A stretch of DNA of 64,000 bases from positions 1,212,501-1,276,500 of the forward strand of contig JACVTC010000037.1 in assembly GCA_016946835.1 (NCBI GenBank), given 5' to 3'. Positions 22,776-34,957 of the stretch are shown piece after piece. A model generated the notes under the pieces. That model had not been told where the DNA came from and made no database searches. It saw nothing but the letters and a program-made list of their open reading frames with translations. Source of the stretch: Neocallimastix lanati (nom. inval.) (Eukaryota; Neocallimastigomycota; Neocallimastigomycetes; Neocallimastigales; Neocallimastigaceae). Made by a program: the position numbers and the translations under genes. How positions within the stretch are numbered: the first letter of the stretch is position 1; each line of letters opens with the position of its first letter.

Positions 22776-25700
22776 ATGAATTTTATGACACAAGAGGAAA
22801 GACGGGAGTATACGAGATTATTAGATGAAAAAAATAAATCTATTATAGAAAATGTAAATAAGCTGGAAAATATTATTTTAGAAACCTTGGATTTTAACGA
22901 AATTGTAAGGTATTTTCAGGAGAATGATATTAAGGCAAAAAATTACTCTAATTTTGAAAAAATAATAATACATTGTATTGAAAAAGATGTTTCTTACGAT
23001 ATTATTAAATTTTTATTTTCTCAAATGGAACATAAAGATGCAAATATTTGTATTTTAGATAATAAAGTAAGAAAAGTTGCACTTTCCATTGCCATTGGAA
23101 AATCTAATTTTAAAGTGGCTGACTTATTCATGAGCAATGGTGCTGATATAAATTCCCATGAAACTTTAACTTACCTCATCGAAAAAGGTCTTCTAAATAA
23201 ACGTAACTTAATATATACCTTAAATTCAGGTTATCGAAGTATGCCTTCGGTACCTTTAGTATGTTCGTTAATTAAACAAAAAAAGAATGACTGTATTCGA
23301 TATTTATTTTCCTATTTTAAGTATAACCTTTCATTTATTTTAAGTTTATTAAATTTATATAAAAAGTGTCAACAAACCACCTTTTATACCGGAAATTGGA
23401 TTACCATAAATAAACAATTTAATGATATCTTATTAATGGAAAAAAATAAATTTGAGGTCAGTGATAGTGAATACGATATGGCAATTAAACATTCAAACTT
23501 TGAAATATTGAGAACGCTATTCGAATATGATAATGGGGACAAAACTAAACTGCTAAATAGAATAGTTAAATATAATTTATTGGATTATGCTGTAAGGGAT
23601 CAACCAAATTATAGCTATATTGAAAAATTGTTAAAATATAAGCCTTTCAATTATCATAATCTTCGATATAAAGTTATCCTATTAGAGGCTCTTTCTAAAT
23701 TTAAAATATATGAGCCTTCGGAGCAATCGATGATAAATTCCAAATATTTATTACCTCCAAAATTATTTAATGAAAATTTTAAAATTTTAAAATTACTTAT
23801 AAAAACTTTCATTTATTCTTCATCGAAGGAAGATCAACATAGAGATCGACGTCGTAAAAATAATTCAATTTTCTCTGTATTCTCTAATACTACTACTACT
23901 CATAATTCTCCTCATCCCAATCCTCTATATCATCGAAAAAATTCTTTCTCTTCTTTTTCTTTTACTCGTTCTCGTTCTAGATCTCGTTCCAGATCTCGCT
24001 CTCCTTCTCCCTCACCTTCTCGCTCCCCTTCTCCATTACTTTCAACTGATCATTCTCATTCACATTCAGCTTTACCTTCATCTTCATCTTCACCTTCACC
24101 TTCACCTTCACTTTCACATTCAGTTTCCATTTCTATTTCGTCTTCATCAGCTTACCCTCCTGACCGTCATCCTTCTCCACCTCCTCCTCCTCCTCTTATC
24201 TCAAATACTTCTCTTCCACTTCCCACTAGAGATTTTGATATTATTTACCTTATCACAATTTTAAATCTAGCTATTGAAAATAATAATATATTGGCTACTC
24301 GATTTCTTTTTGAGGAATATAAAATTTCTCTGGAAGAAATTAATACTAAAGACATTTGTGGTAATTTTCCAATTTTTATAGCAGTAATCTTTGGTAGAAA
24401 TACTTTTAAATATTTATTGGAGCATGGAGCTGATCCAAATACTAAAAATGTTAATGGTGTACCTTTACTTTCCATGGCTATTCATTTTTTAAATTATCAT
24501 GCAGTTCAAGAATTATTGGAATTTAATGTAAATATTAATGATACTGATCCTAATGGTATTTTACCCTTGGATAAGGCTATTAATTTCAATAGTACAGAAA
24601 TTACTAAATGTCTTATTGATTACAGTAATAAAAATAATATTAATATTAATACTGGTGAAATAAGAGTTTATCGTCATGACTCTACTCCTACTTCACCTAA
24701 TGATTCCTTTTCTACTTCTTCTATTTCTGCTTCTGCTTCTGTTTCTACATCTACTTCTCTTAATGCTTCTGCCTCTCAAACATTTTTAAATGATTCCAAA
24801 AAAAATTCAAATACTTTTTCTTCTTCGACTTCTACTTCTTCATCTTCATCACCTGTAGTATCACGTCCACGTTCTCCATTACTTTCAAATATCCCTGTAT
24901 TAACTCATACTCCTCCAGTTTCTCCTTCACATCACCATTCTATTTCACCTTCCCTGAGACCCATTAAAAAAACTTTCAGTTTTAAAAATGAATCTGGTGG
25001 TTATGTTCTCTTACGTAAATTTAAATCCAATAAAAATTTAAAAGAAAAAAAATCAAAAGGAAATTATCCTCTCATTAAAGCTATCAATCAAAATAATATT
25101 GATATTGTTTTTTCTATCGTGGATTATTGTATCAGTAATAAAATTGATTTAAATATTAATGATGTTGATGGAGAGACTCCTTTAACCCTTTCCTATAAAA
25201 AGAATTATTATAATATTTTTCGATATTTAGTGGAATACCTGGATATTAATCGACCTGATTCCAATGGGAATACAGTATTATACTATGCTATTGGTAAAAA
25301 TGATGTTGATACTATTAATGAAATTATTTCTGTTGGTGGTGATGTAAATTTCATTAATGTCAAGGGAGATTCCACTCTCGATTATGCTTTGAATACTAGT
25401 AATTCTTCCGTCGTTCGAGAATTAATAGAGAAGGGGGATATGATGTTGAATCAAAAAAATAATCAGGGTCAAACTCCGCTTATTACGATCATCAATTCCA
25501 ATCGTTTTTCGGATTATGAAAAGGAATCCATTACTCGTTTATTAATTACTTTCGGTGCTAATATTCATATGACGGATAAGGAAGGCAACACTCCTTTAAT
25601 ATATGCTATCATAAATACTTGTCCAATGGTGCTTAGATTACTATTAAAATTTGGTTCCAATGTATATTTGAAGAATCGATCTGGAAAAAATGCCTTAGAT

Positions 25701-26117
25701 TATGCTGTTATTGCTAAAGATTTTAATATCACCTGTTTTCTCTATGATTTTGGTTACGACATCTATCATATAAAAAATATGAAAATTAATTTTGAGACCT
25801 TCAGTCGATTCATTCATGACAACGATATTGCCTTATTCCAATTGATTATTAATATCAATCGTAAATATAAGCTCTTTGATTTGGATATTAATATAAGAAA
25901 TCATGCTAATGGAAATACCTTATTACATGAGGCGGTTCTCTCTAATAATCCAATGGCGGCTAAATTATTGAAAGTCAATGGCGTCAAAACTAATATTAAA
26001 AATAATAATGGAAAAACTGCTCATGATATTAATTATGAAAAAAATTCTTTTAAAAATCAAGAAGGAAACATTGATTTTAATGAAATCTATTATTTATTTG
26101 AAAGTGCTATTCATTAA
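22776..26117 (+). CDS. Large ankyrin-repeat protein 1
   Basis: A single-exon gene of 1113 residues. After a helical N-terminus, about 13 ankyrin-like repeats can be read, such as NTFKYLLEHGADPNTKNVNG, GNTPLIYAIINTCPMVLRLL and the C-terminal GNTLLHEAVLSNN. Ankyrin repeats bind partner proteins. No catalytic domain is present, so the partner is unknown. Two low-complexity inserts interrupt the array: residues about 346-486, with a run of Ser-Arg dipeptides followed by Ser/Pro/His-rich sequence, and about 628-738, Ser/Thr-rich. The protein aligns along its length with the 30.3-33.6 kb gene, so the two are paralogues. The ATG is the first in frame, just after the (AAT)n tract. No signal peptide or membrane segment is seen. 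Confidence 0.9.
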   Translation: MNFMTQEERREYTRLLDEKNKSIIENVNKLENIILETLDFNEIVRYFQENDIKAKNYSNFEKIIIHCIEKDVSYDIIKFLFSQMEHKDANICILDNKVRKVALSIAIGKSNFKVADLFMSNGADINSHETLTYLIEKGLLNKRNLIYTLNSGYRSMPSVPLVCSLIKQKKNDCIRYLFSYFKYNLSFILSLLNLYKKCQQTTFYTGNWITINKQFNDILLMEKNKFEVSDSEYDMAIKHSNFEILRTLFEYDNGDKTKLLNRIVKYNLLDYAVRDQPNYSYIEKLLKYKPFNYHNLRYKVILLEALSKFKIYEPSEQSMINSKYLLPPKLFNENFKILKLLIKTFIYSSSKEDQHRDRRRKNNSIFSVFSNTTTTHNSPHPNPLYHRKNSFSSFSFTRSRSRSRSRSRSPSPSPSRSPSPLLSTDHSHSHSALPSSSSSPSPSPSLSHSVSISISSSSAYPPDRHPSPPPPPPLISNTSLPLPTRDFDIIYLITILNLAIENNNILATRFLFEEYKISLEEINTKDICGNFPIFIAVIFGRNTFKYLLEHGADPNTKNVNGVPLLSMAIHFLNYHAVQELLEFNVNINDTDPNGILPLDKAINFNSTEITKCLIDYSNKNNININTGEIRVYRHDSTPTSPNDSFSTSSISASASVSTSTSLNASASQTFLNDSKKNSNTFSSSTSTSSSSSPVVSRPRSPLLSNIPVLTHTPPVSPSHHHSISPSLRPIKKTFSFKNESGGYVLLRKFKSNKNLKEKKSKGNYPLIKAINQNNIDIVFSIVDYCISNKIDLNINDVDGETPLTLSYKKNYYNIFRYLVEYLDINRPDSNGNTVLYYAIGKNDVDTINEIISVGGDVNFINVKGDSTLDYALNTSNSSVVRELIEKGDMMLNQKNNQGQTPLITIINSNRFSDYEKESITRLLITFGANIHMTDKEGNTPLIYAIINTCPMVLRLLLKFGSNVYLKNRSGKNALDYAVIAKDFNITCFLYDFGYDIYHIKNMKINFETFSRFIHDNDIALFQLIININRKYKLFDLDINIRNHANGNTLLHEAVLSNNPMAAKLLKVNGVKTNIKNNNGKTAHDINYEKNSFKNQEGNIDFNEIYYLFESAIH

Positions 26118-26372
26118 TAAATAATAATAAAAAAATAAATATAAAATAAAAATAAAAATAAAAATAAAAATAAAATAAAAAATAATAAAAATAAAAATAA
26201 AATAATAAAAAAAAAAAAAAAAAAAAGTTTAAGTTTTTATTTCCTTTTTTTTTTTTTCCTTCAATATAGCAAGACAAGAATAAAAAAAAAAAAAGATCTT
26301 TTATAATATTATATAAAGTTAATATAATTCAAATCTATTGTATATACAAATATATTAATTTATAATGAAATG

Positions 26373-26412
<40 letters not shown>

Positions 26413-26594
26413 ATCTTAATTTTGTATTATTTTTCAATGTCATATATTAATAAATCACTATCTACTTTATATATATATATATAAAATATGTAAATATGTA
26501 CTACAACTAAAAAGAATAAAATAAAAAATTAAAAATTGCTAATAAAAACAAGTAATTAATAAAATATAATTAATAATTAAATAATAAAATATAA

Positions 26595-26664
<70 letters not shown>

Positions 26665-27147
26665 GTAATCTTATTTCAAAATAACATTAAAAAAAAAAAA
26701 TTAATATAAAAATGAACTAATTTGTAAAAATAAATAGTAATAAAAAAAAATAAATAAAAAAAAAATAAAATAAAACAATTATTAATGATAATAATAAAGT
26801 TGAAAAATATGAAATAAAAGATGGTAATAAAAGTATCATAACAAAAAAAACTACTACAAAGAATTATTTTATTTTATCATATTAAATTTTTTTATACTGA
26901 ATTTTATATATATATATATATATTTGAAATTTATATAATATGAAAATATATATATGAATAATGTTAATTTTTGAATTTAAACATAAAAAAATGTATATAT
27001 ATATATATTTATTGTTATTAATTTATAAATTATTCATTTATTATTTTTATATTTTATTTATTACTTATTATTTATTATTTATTATAAACATTCACTCATT
27101 AAATATTTTTTTAAATAACAATTTAAATTCAATTAAAATTTTTCCTC

Positions 27148-27184
<37 letters not shown>

Positions 27185-27454
27185 AAATAAAAATAATAAA
27201 TACATATTATTTTTGTTTTATTTATTTATATTACCAATAAATTTAAAGAGTTACACAAAAGGTAATATTTAAAAAAAAATAATTAAAAAAATAATCAATT
27301 GTATTCATTCATTTAAATTATTATTTTTAATCATTTATTAAATTATTATATATATTTATTTAATTATCTTTTATTGAAATAGGCAATTAAAAAAGAAAAG
27401 GTATATATATATATATTTTACATTTTTATTGTTTCTTTCTGTAAGGATTAATAA
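26118..27454. other. AT-rich intergenic region
   Basis: Starts with (AAAAT)n right after the ankyrin gene stop, then a poly(A) run of about 40 near 26372-26410 and an (AAT)n tract at about 26600-26662. No coding evidence on either strand. Confidence 0.7.
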
Positions 27455-27457
27455 AAG

Positions 27458-27488
<31 letters not shown>

Positions 27489-27540
27489 CAAAACTTTGAA
27501 AGAAATTTTAAATTTTTGTGGAGAGACAGCACAATATTGA

Positions 27541-27582
<42 letters not shown>

Positions 27583-27808
27583 GCGATATCTTTTAATTTT
27601 ACTTTTACTTTTATTTCATGATTTCATGGACGGACGGTTACCCAGACATGAGAATAATAATAGAATTTCGTAGTAAGGTTCTACTCTATCAATTAGAAGC
27701 TTAATTTTTTTTTTTTTTTTTATTTATTTTTTTTTTTTTTTTTTTTTTTTTTCTGGCCTTATGTTTCAGTGATGACCGTATATCTTAATTTTCAGGTGAT
27801 GCTACTAC

Positions 27809-27847
<39 letters not shown>

Positions 27848-28157
27848 TTCTTTTTTTTTTTTTTGGTGATTGAATATAATATAGCATAGAATTAATGCAT
27901 TAGGCAGTTACTATTGCATAAAAAAAAATAGTTCGATAGGATTCAAAAAAAAAAAAAAAAAAAAAAAAATTGCAATCGAAATATATATCATTTCTAAAAT
28001 TCATAATTTTGTTGTAATTCCATTTCATTAGGGCATATACAGCCTTATCCGACAAAGTACTGTCCTCATTTATAAACCAGGAAAATACCTATTTTGTTGG
28101 ATTTCTAATGATTGAAACAAGGAAATGGTCTTTCATATTTTTAGAAATCAAAAGAAT

Positions 28158-28198
<41 letters not shown>

Positions 28199-28527
28199 AC
28201 CTTTATAGTTTTTAAAGGTTACTCATGAAGAAATGAGAAAGGTGTATGTATGCATTATTATTAAGTAGATAACATAGTAAACTATCAGAAATAAATATAG
28301 ACAACAAACAAACCCCGTGACGGCTTGATGCGTTGAAAGCTTCATATCAGGTTATCTTTATCTATAATTGTAAGTAATTCTGAGTCTTTTTTTTTTTTTT
28401 TTTTTTTTTCTCTATAATCAATGTGATGTAAATATATATTTAATCAATTAAGTCCACTGGCCAAAAAAATATTGTTGTTTGTTGTTCACTTGATAGTAGG
28501 TCGTTATTGATCACTAAATGAAAGAAT

Positions 28528-28560
<33 letters not shown>
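27455..28560. repeat. Cluster of long poly(A)/poly(T) runs separating unique segments
   Basis: At least seven homopolymer blocks of about 20-45 bases (near 27460, 27542, 27704, 27811, 27943, 28160, 28388 and 28530) separate unique segments of about 57-190 bp. The segments are less AT-rich than the spacers around them. Some blocks are A on the plus strand and some T, so they do not share one orientation. The segments show no convincing coding frame and no clear mutual similarity by eye. They may be decayed retroposon ends, but I cannot show target-site duplications. Confidence 0.5.
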
Positions 28561-28563
<3 letters not shown>

Positions 28564-28747
28564 TTGGAGGATCTTTAATTTTATATGATATGATTATGGA
28601 TTAGAAATTTATAATATTAATAATATCAATTTTTAAAATTTTGAAATAAAAAAAAAAAGTTTAATTCGTTCAAATAATTCCCATCTTTTAAATTAATCCT
28701 CGATAATAATTATTAATATGGGTGTCTACATGAGAGATCAGGAGAGT

Positions 28748-28863
28748 GGAACTACCTAACTTCAAGAAGCTCTTCATCATAAAAGAATAGAAATATTCAA
28801 AAATATTTAATTCAATGTGGTGATGGTGATGAAACTGATACTCTACCTCCAAATAATAATTAA
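28748..28863 (+). pseudogene. Ankyrin-repeat gene relic
   Basis: The frame reads GTT, then a stop where ankyrin repeats usually have Pro, then LQEALHHKRIEIFK. After a frameshift in an A5 run it continues KYLIQCGDGDETDTLPP to a TAA. This is an ankyrin unit similar to HHRISIFKYLLDHGADPN in the downstream paralogue. It lies between the two intact ankyrin genes on the same strand and is probably the remains of a third copy or a partial duplication. Confidence 0.6.
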
Positions 28864-29212
28864 TTATATATATATAAAAAAAAAAAAAAAAAAAAAATTA
28901 ATTATTAAAAATATTATATATATATTAATAGTCAATCAAAAAATAGCCCACATAATATCAATTAGTATTTTTTTTTAAAAAAAAATAACATATATTTATA
29001 TTAATAATAATCATAAATAAATAATCTATATATAATATATGAATAATCGTTAATCACAATCACGTTAATAATTATATTTATAAAAATAAAATTATAGTAA
29101 TAATTTCTTTTTTTTATATAAATATATATATATATATTATAATAATAAAAATAAAAATATGAAACTGTATAATAAATCAATATTATCATATAATATCAAA
29201 TTCAAATTTAAT

Positions 29213-29246
<34 letters not shown>

Positions 29247-29742
29247 AGTTCAAAAAACTTATTCCAATTTTTATAATTATTCTTATTTAATTTTATTAAA
29301 AAAAAAAAATTATTTTTACAATTTTTTATCTTTTTCTTTTTTTTTTTTTTTTTATTTAGTTTTAGTTTTATCTTTATTTTATTTATATTTTATTTTATTC
29401 TATTCAATTTTATTTTATTTTATTTTATTTTATTCTATTCTATTCTATTATATTCTATTATATTTTTTTATATAATAATATTCTATTATTTAATAGTATA
29501 TGTTTACAATTAGCCTTTTTATTTTTCTATTATATATGTTTCTATTATTTTTATAAAATATATTGTTTATAATTTTTTTTTCTTTCTTTCTTTTATATAC
29601 ATTATTTTCTTTCTTACATTTTTACTAATAATAATAATATTATTATTATTATTTATTCATATGTTTATAATTTTTATTTTCTCTGCTGTATAATATTTCT
29701 ATTTTCTTTTTCTTTTTGTTTTAAAATATTTTTTTTTTATTT

Positions 29743-29778
<36 letters not shown>

Positions 29779-30269
29779 TTAAAAAACTTAGTGGCTAAGC
29801 TAAGCATTTATATATATATATTTTTTTTTAAAAAAAATAAAAAATATAAAATAAATAATTCTAAATATATATGAAGATAATAAAAATAAAATAATAATAA
29901 TAATAAATATTAAAAAAAAAATTATATATTAATATATAATATTTATATATTATATTATTAATTATTAATATAATTTATATATCTAAGTTTATTTTTTAAT
30001 ATACATAAATAAAAGAACAGTCATTTACAGTTAAAATTAACTTTTATAAATTTTAATTACAACTAAAATTAATTGAAATCTTTTTTTTTTTTTTATAAAC
30101 AAAAAATAATTTTGTAAAATAAAAATAAATGAGAAATAAAAAAAAAAGTTCTACTGTATTAATTAATTATTAATTATCATTAATATCCTTTCATTTGAAA
30201 AAAATAAAATAATTCAATAATAAATAAATAAATAATTAATTAATAATACTTATAATTATAATTTATAAA
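28864..30269. other. AT-rich intergenic region
   Basis: Homopolymers, (TATTTTA)n tracts at about 29380-29470 and TA-repeats. I see no gene. The last 250 bp are the likely promoter and 5' UTR of ankyrin gene 2, without a motif I can name. Confidence 0.65.
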
Positions 30270-31841
30270 ATGGATTCAGAAATTGAAATTAAAAAAAAAG
30301 AAATTTTAAATATAATTAAAGAAAATGATTTAAAAACATTAAAAAATTTTTGTGACGACAATAACGTGTTTTCTAATAAAAAAAATTATTTTCAAGATCT
30401 CTTAAGTATCGCTTTAGCTGAAAACACTATTCCTGATATTGTGGAGTTTATCGTTAAACATTCCAATGGAAATTTAAATTATAAATGTAAAATTCATTCA
30501 ATTTATGCTACTCCTCTCTACTTCGCTATCGGTCATAATAATTTTGAGGTGGCTGACATCCTTTTACGATATAAAGCCGATATTAATTTCGGTATTACGA
30601 TAGAAGTCACCTATTATAGCTTAATGGAATGGTTATTAATGTATAATCAATTAAATCGTCGTAATTTGAGTTATATTTTGAAACATGGATACATTTTTCG
30701 TAAACCTACGACTATCCTTAACTATTTGCTTGACAGGAAAGAAAATAAAATGTTGGAAATGATTTTGAGATATCTTAGGTTTAATCATGATACCATCCTA
30801 AGAATTTTAACATTTCATGGAAAACCTGTATCTAGTAAGCAACTCTTAGATATGCTTTCCATGAATAATAATAAATATGATATTACAGAAGAAATGTATG
30901 CTACTGCTATAGAAAAGGGTAACCTCTCTGCATTGAAACTTTTATTTGAATATGAAAATAACACAGAATCAAAGATTCTTCAAAGAATCATAAAATATGA
31001 TTTATTGAATAAATTGATCCCTTTAAATCATTATCATTTAGTTAAGAATATTTTAGTTCGCTATGATTGGAATTATCGTTGTGTAAACTATCGTTCTATA
31101 TTTTATTATGCTTTGAATCATTTTTGCAATAAAAATAGTTTTTGCAGAAATGAAAGTGAGAGGGAGAGTGAGAGTATCATTAAATTATTAATTAATCACT
31201 TCATAGAAAATTCAAGTGATCATCGAGTCATGAACCAATATGATGTTAGTTTCGCCAATCTCATTGTAAACATGGCCATTGCTTTAGATAAACCTATTGT
31301 AATAGATTATATTATTCATTGTGAAAATTATCAAATGGTGGAAAATTCTATTAATATTAAAGATTATAATGGTGAATATCCTATTCTTACCGCTTTTAAT
31401 CACCATAGAATTTCCATTTTTAAATATTTATTGGATCATGGCGCAGATCCTAATATAAAAAATAGAGGTGGAGTCTCCCTATTATCTCTAGCCTTAAGAA
31501 ATGATGATATTCCCATCATAGAAACATTACTTTGCTATCCATCTATTGATATCAATAGTAGAGATATTAATGGTAATTCTCCTCTTTCAATTGCCATTAA
31601 ATATAATAAGGAAAAGTATGTAGAAAAATTAATTCAATACGCCTATAAAGGTAATATTCTCCTCAATATGGATTCTTTTCAGCCTCGAATTAAAAAAGGG
31701 GATCGCAAAATTTCTCATAAACATGAAAAGTTTTCTTTCCATGAAGATGATGAAGATGATGATGAAATTAATGATGGTTTAAATAGTGAAGAGGAAGAAG
31801 AAGAAGAAGAAGATTTTAATAGTGACGAAGACGACTTTAAT

Positions 31842-31877
<36 letters not shown>

Positions 31878-33369
31878 CATAATAATTATAATAATAATAA
31901 TTTTAATAATTTTAATTCTAATAGTAATAATAGTAATAATAATAATAATAATAATGGAAATTCAAATTTAAGGGTGATGACAAGTTTGAATTCAAATGGA
32001 AATTTTTTGAGTGATCATCTCTTCTCTTTAAGTTATGGCTTAAGAAATAGTACTAAAATTAATCAATCATCATTTCAAGTGGATAGAAATGCTCTTCTTT
32101 TCTATGCTATACGAAATAATAATTTTGATATTGTATATTATCTTATGAATTATGCTAAAAAAAATAATATTAATATGAATATTATTGATTCTCATGGAAC
32201 CACGCCACTTCATTTTGCCTATAAAAATAATTTTGGAAAAATTTTAGAATATCTATTATCTGTTTTAAATATTAATCAAAAAGATAGAAATGGAAATACT
32301 CTTCTCCATTGTACTATTGAGGATAATAATATAAAATGGATGACAAAACTCATTCATTTAGGTGCGAATGTAAATTCCATTAATTATTATGGAAATTCTA
32401 TTTTGGATGGGGCAATCGCTAAAGGTGATTTTAATTTATTAATGCAACTGTTGAAAAGTAATCGGTTACGAATTCAAGGTTTCAACGAAAGAGGTTACAC
32501 TCCTATCATTTCAGTCCTTCTATCCAAAAAATTTAATCTAAAAAATAAGGAAATCATTATTACTCAATTCATTAATAAAGGTACTAATCTGAACATCGTT
32601 GGAGAAGATAATAAAACCCCAATAAGCTATGCCTTAAAATATAAATATGCTAATATCATATCCTTACTGATAAATAATGGTGCTAATATCAATGTTCTTG
32701 AATTTAAAAATAATGGTGACAATAATAACCCATCTCTCTTAAGTTGTGCTCTTCAATCTGCTAATTCAGAAATCCTTCAATATTTTTATGAACATCATTT
32801 AGATGAATCTACCGTAAAAGATATCACCTTCACTAATCTTCAAGATCTTATTGAAAACAATCAACTGGATATTATAAAACTTGTTCTGGATCATAATTTA
32901 AATATTAATATTAATATGCAAAATGAAAGTAATGGGAATACTCTTCTCCACGAAGCTATTCGATGTCAAAAACCTAGAATTATAGAATTTTTATTGATGG
33001 AAGGAGCCAATCCTTCGATTAAAAATTCAGAATCTCTTAATGCTTCAGAATATCATGAATGGCTTCATCGTCATAAAGGAAATAATTCAAGACAAACTCA
33101 GGGAAATGAATGGATAACTGTGAATCAAAGTCAAAGTCAAAGTCAAAGTCAAAGTCAAAATCGAAATCAAAATCAAAATCAAAATCAAATAGTTCGTAAT
33201 CTTAATCGTAATCGTAATAGTAAAAACCAAAACCAAAACCAAAATCAAAATCAAAATCAAAATCAAAATCAAAATCAAAATTTTAATATTCGAAATGGTC
33301 GTCATTCAATTCGTAGTTTATTAGATATGAATGAATGGAGAAATAGTAGTAGTAGTAGTAGTAATAGCA

Positions 33370-33405
<36 letters not shown>

Positions 33406-33596
33406 GAGATATGGAAAGAGTAGAGGAAGATTCTGTTCACAATGATGATGATAATGATAATCATCGTATTTATATTAATGAGAATGAAAGTAATATAAAT
33501 GATAATAATATTAATGAAAATATCAGTATTAATGCTACAGAGGACAGTAATAATAATATCTATGAAGTTATTAGAGATATTTTAAAAAAATTTTGA
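30270..33596 (+). CDS. Large ankyrin-repeat protein 2
   Basis: A single-exon gene of 1108 residues and a paralogue of the 22.8 kb gene. The N-terminal region (LYFAIGHNNFEVADILLRYKAD) aligns with the paralogue's SIAIGKSNFKVADLFMSNGAD, and about a dozen ankyrin units follow, ending near residue 925 (GNTLLHEAIRCQKPRIIEFL). An acidic and Asn-rich insert (about 463-600: Glu/Asp runs, then poly-Asn) sits at the same place in the array as the second insert of the paralogue, but with unrelated composition. A C-terminal tail (about 930-1108) consists of Ser-Gln, Gln-Asn, Ser and Asn repeats and an acidic end. Its role is probably protein binding. The partner and location are unknown, and there is no signal or membrane segment. 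Confidence 0.9.
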
Positions 33597-33642
33597 GAAA
33601 AAGAAAATAATAATAAAAAGAACATATAAATTTAATTATTAT

Positions 33643-33673
<31 letters not shown>

Positions 33674-34818
33674 TAATGTTTTTCTATTATTTAATTAAAA
33701 AAAAAAAAAAAAAAAAAAAAAAGATTATCTATCTATTTTATATTCATAATAATTATTTCTAATATATTTTTTTTATTAATTATTTATTTCTAATAAAATT
33801 TTTTTTATCTTTTTTTTTTTAAATATTTAACATCTAATCCATATTTCTATTTTTTTTTTTATCTTATGAAATTTTGAATATATTCATATACCCTATGTAT
33901 AAATAAATAAATAAATAAATAATAATTATACAATAATTATAAAATAATTATATAAAATTAAAATAATAATTGTTATAAAATTATAATAAAAGATATTTTA
34001 TTACTATTACTATTTATTTTTATTTTTATTTTTTTTATTTTTTAAAATAATTTTGATTTATTGTTTTTTTTTTTTTTAATTTTATTTTATTTTTTTTTTT
34101 TTTTTTTCATTGAACTTTCTTCAATTTTTTACTAAATATGATAACTATTTAGTAAAAGAAAAAAAAAATAACAATAATGGTCAAAAAAAAAAAAAAAAAA
34201 AAAAGAAAAAAAGAATTAATAATTTTTAATAATAAAAAAAAAGTATTAATTATCTTTACTTTTCATTCTTTTATATATACACATATATATATATATATAT
34301 TTATTTATTTATTTATTTATTTAATTTTATTTTATTATTAATTAATTAATTAATTAATTTTTTTTTTTTTATTATTTTATTTTGTTTTGTTTTGTTTTGT
34401 TTTTGTTTTTTTATTTATTAATTCATAAATTAATTCATAAAAAATTATATTCTTTTTTTAAATTTATTTATATATGTCATGTCATATCCTATTCATTATA
34501 AATATTATATTAATTTTAAATATTATATTATTATATACATATATATATTATTTTATATTTCATTGTATATTTAAAATATATTTTTTAATAATTTCTTTTT
34601 TTCTTTTTCTTTTTCTTTTTTTTTTGGAAATTATCATAAATTATATACATAGTTTATTTATATACATAGAGTTTATTTATATACACATCATTAAAATAAA
34701 ATAAAATAAAATAAAATAAAAAATAAAACCTTTTTAATATCAGTATTTTCATATGTTTAAATTATATTATTATTATTATTTAAGTTCTGTTTCTCTTTCT
34801 TTTCTTTTTTCCTTTCCC

Positions 34819-34849
<31 letters not shown>

Positions 34850-34957
34850 TTATTAACTTTCTTTATTTCTTTCTTTTTTCTTTCTTTTTTCTTTTCTTCT
34901 CTTTTCTTCTCTTTTCTTTTCTTTTTCTTTCCTTTCTTTTTTTTATTTTTTAATAAT
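33597..34957. other. AT-rich intergenic region between convergent genes
   Basis: Holds (TA)n, (AATT)n and (TTTTG)n tracts and a C/T-only stretch at about 34780-34950 (polypyrimidine, TTTCTTTTC-like). That stretch lies just beyond the stop of the minus-strand gene. No coding evidence. Confidence 0.65.

Noticed and set aside
22493-22777. Poly-Ile frame on the minus strand
   Set aside because: Translation of the (AAT)n repeat; no domain.
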